Of a stretch of DNA of 64,000 nt, positions 63,603-64,000 are shown piece after piece (the stretch's first letter is position 1; every line of letters begins with the position of its first letter). A program made the translations under genes and the position numbers. The DNA is taken from the NCBI RefSeq assembly GCF_963169125.1, contig NC_084794.1:86411018-86475017 (forward strand). The letters are read 5' to 3'. The notes under the pieces were generated by a model, which was given only the letters and a program-made list of their open reading frames with translations, did no database searches and had not been told where the DNA came from. This stretch comes from Humulus lupulus (Eukaryota > Streptophyta > Magnoliopsida > Rosales > Cannabaceae).

Positions 63603-64000
63603 ACTAGGCCTTATGCAAACTTAAACCTTAACATGATTTCAGCAGAATTCTAGAAAAACAAACTTGAATTCTTACCTCAGATTGTACTTGAATCCCTCAG
63701 CTTTAAATCTTCAATATTTGAGCCTAAATTCCCAAGTTTTTCCCAGCTAATTTCACTGGTTCAATGCTTTAGCTCCTCAAGACTTCTTCAAACATAAGAG
63801 AGAGAGGAAGAAATCCTATAGAAGGAAAGGGAGAGAGAGTATTTGAGACTTCCTTTTGTGTCTAGTGGGTTCTGTCTACTTCTAGGGCCTTAGCTAATCT
63901 TAGCCTTGATCAAACAATGACTAAAATGCCCTCTTGAATTTACTTAGCCATTTAATTTGCTCTATGGGTAAATTAGTCTTTTCCCTCTAGTTCCCGCTAT
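63603..64000 (-). mobile_element. Gypsy LTR Gy6, continued to window end
   Basis: The plus-strand text after Co6 ('cttacctcagattgtacttgaatcc…' and 'ccttttgtgtctag…ctaaaatgccctcttgaa') parallels the middle of the Gy2 LTR (about 9,500-9,850) in layout. The LTR start lies beyond the window. Confidence 0.6.

Overview
The window looks like a nested transposable-element cluster from a plant nuclear genome. It is AT-rich, its introns have GT/AG borders, and its elements belong to plant lineages of Ty1/copia, Ty3/gypsy (Tekay/Del-like and Tat-like), CACTA (En/Spm) and Mutator. A eudicot is most likely; nothing visible fixes the species. I found no complete host protein gene, no rRNA, no tRNA and no CRISPR. 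The only candidate for host sequence is a short promoter plus 5'-exon structure on the minus strand at about 25,934-26,912.

Layout (short names used below). 1-693: end of a copia LTR (Co1) inserted in the reverse transcriptase of gypsy Gy1 (minus strand, 694-5744; gag, protease, RT fragment, 2.0-kb 5' LTR). Gy1 abuts gypsy Gy2 (minus, 5745-10309; gag, protease, 2.38-kb 5' LTR). Gy2 abuts an LTR fragment, Gy3 (10310-10469 and 13553-13881), which is split by a 3.08-kb solo LTR, Gy4 (plus, 10470-13552). Gy3 abuts a copia LTR, Co2 (13882-14931 and 25275 to about 25740). A 10.3-kb CACTA element sits in Co2 (14932-25274, TIR CACTACTACAAAA, TSD TAG). It carries a broken TNP2-type transposase gene and a second multi-exon gene ending in an Ulp1-like protease domain.

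25,741-31,323: candidate host-gene 5' end, a Mutator-like transposase remnant (27,600-28,708) cut by a copia LTR with a 16-nt C tract (Co3), then AT-rich sequence. 31,329-36,142: young Tork-like copia element Co4 (364-bp LTRs with 5 differences, TSD AGATA), with only two premature stops in a 1,322-codon polyprotein. 36,180-40,059: gypsy Gy5 (plus), the same family as Gy2 in opposite orientation, interrupted by copia Co5 (minus, 40,060-60,176). The 3' LTR of Co5 is split by a Tat-lineage gypsy element (minus, 41,365-52,919, TSD GGCTA). The Tat element has gag-PR-RT-RNase H-aRNase H-integrase, plus a spliced gene with its own TATA box on the opposite strand between integrase and 3' LTR. 60,177-64,000: gypsy LTR Gy6 (minus), split by a 2.2-kb copia solo LTR, Co6 (61,381-63,602).

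The coding genes are almost all decayed, mostly by G-to-A/C-to-T changes, and several catalytic residues are lost. The most notable features are the antisense spliced gene in the Tat element; the 40-bp hairpin-bearing leader array shared by Gy2 and Gy5; clusters of family-specific palindromes inside LTRs; leader ORFs upstream of gag in Gy1; the CACTA Ulp1-like protease with its catalytic residues retained; and the candidate host promoter beside the Mutator remnant.
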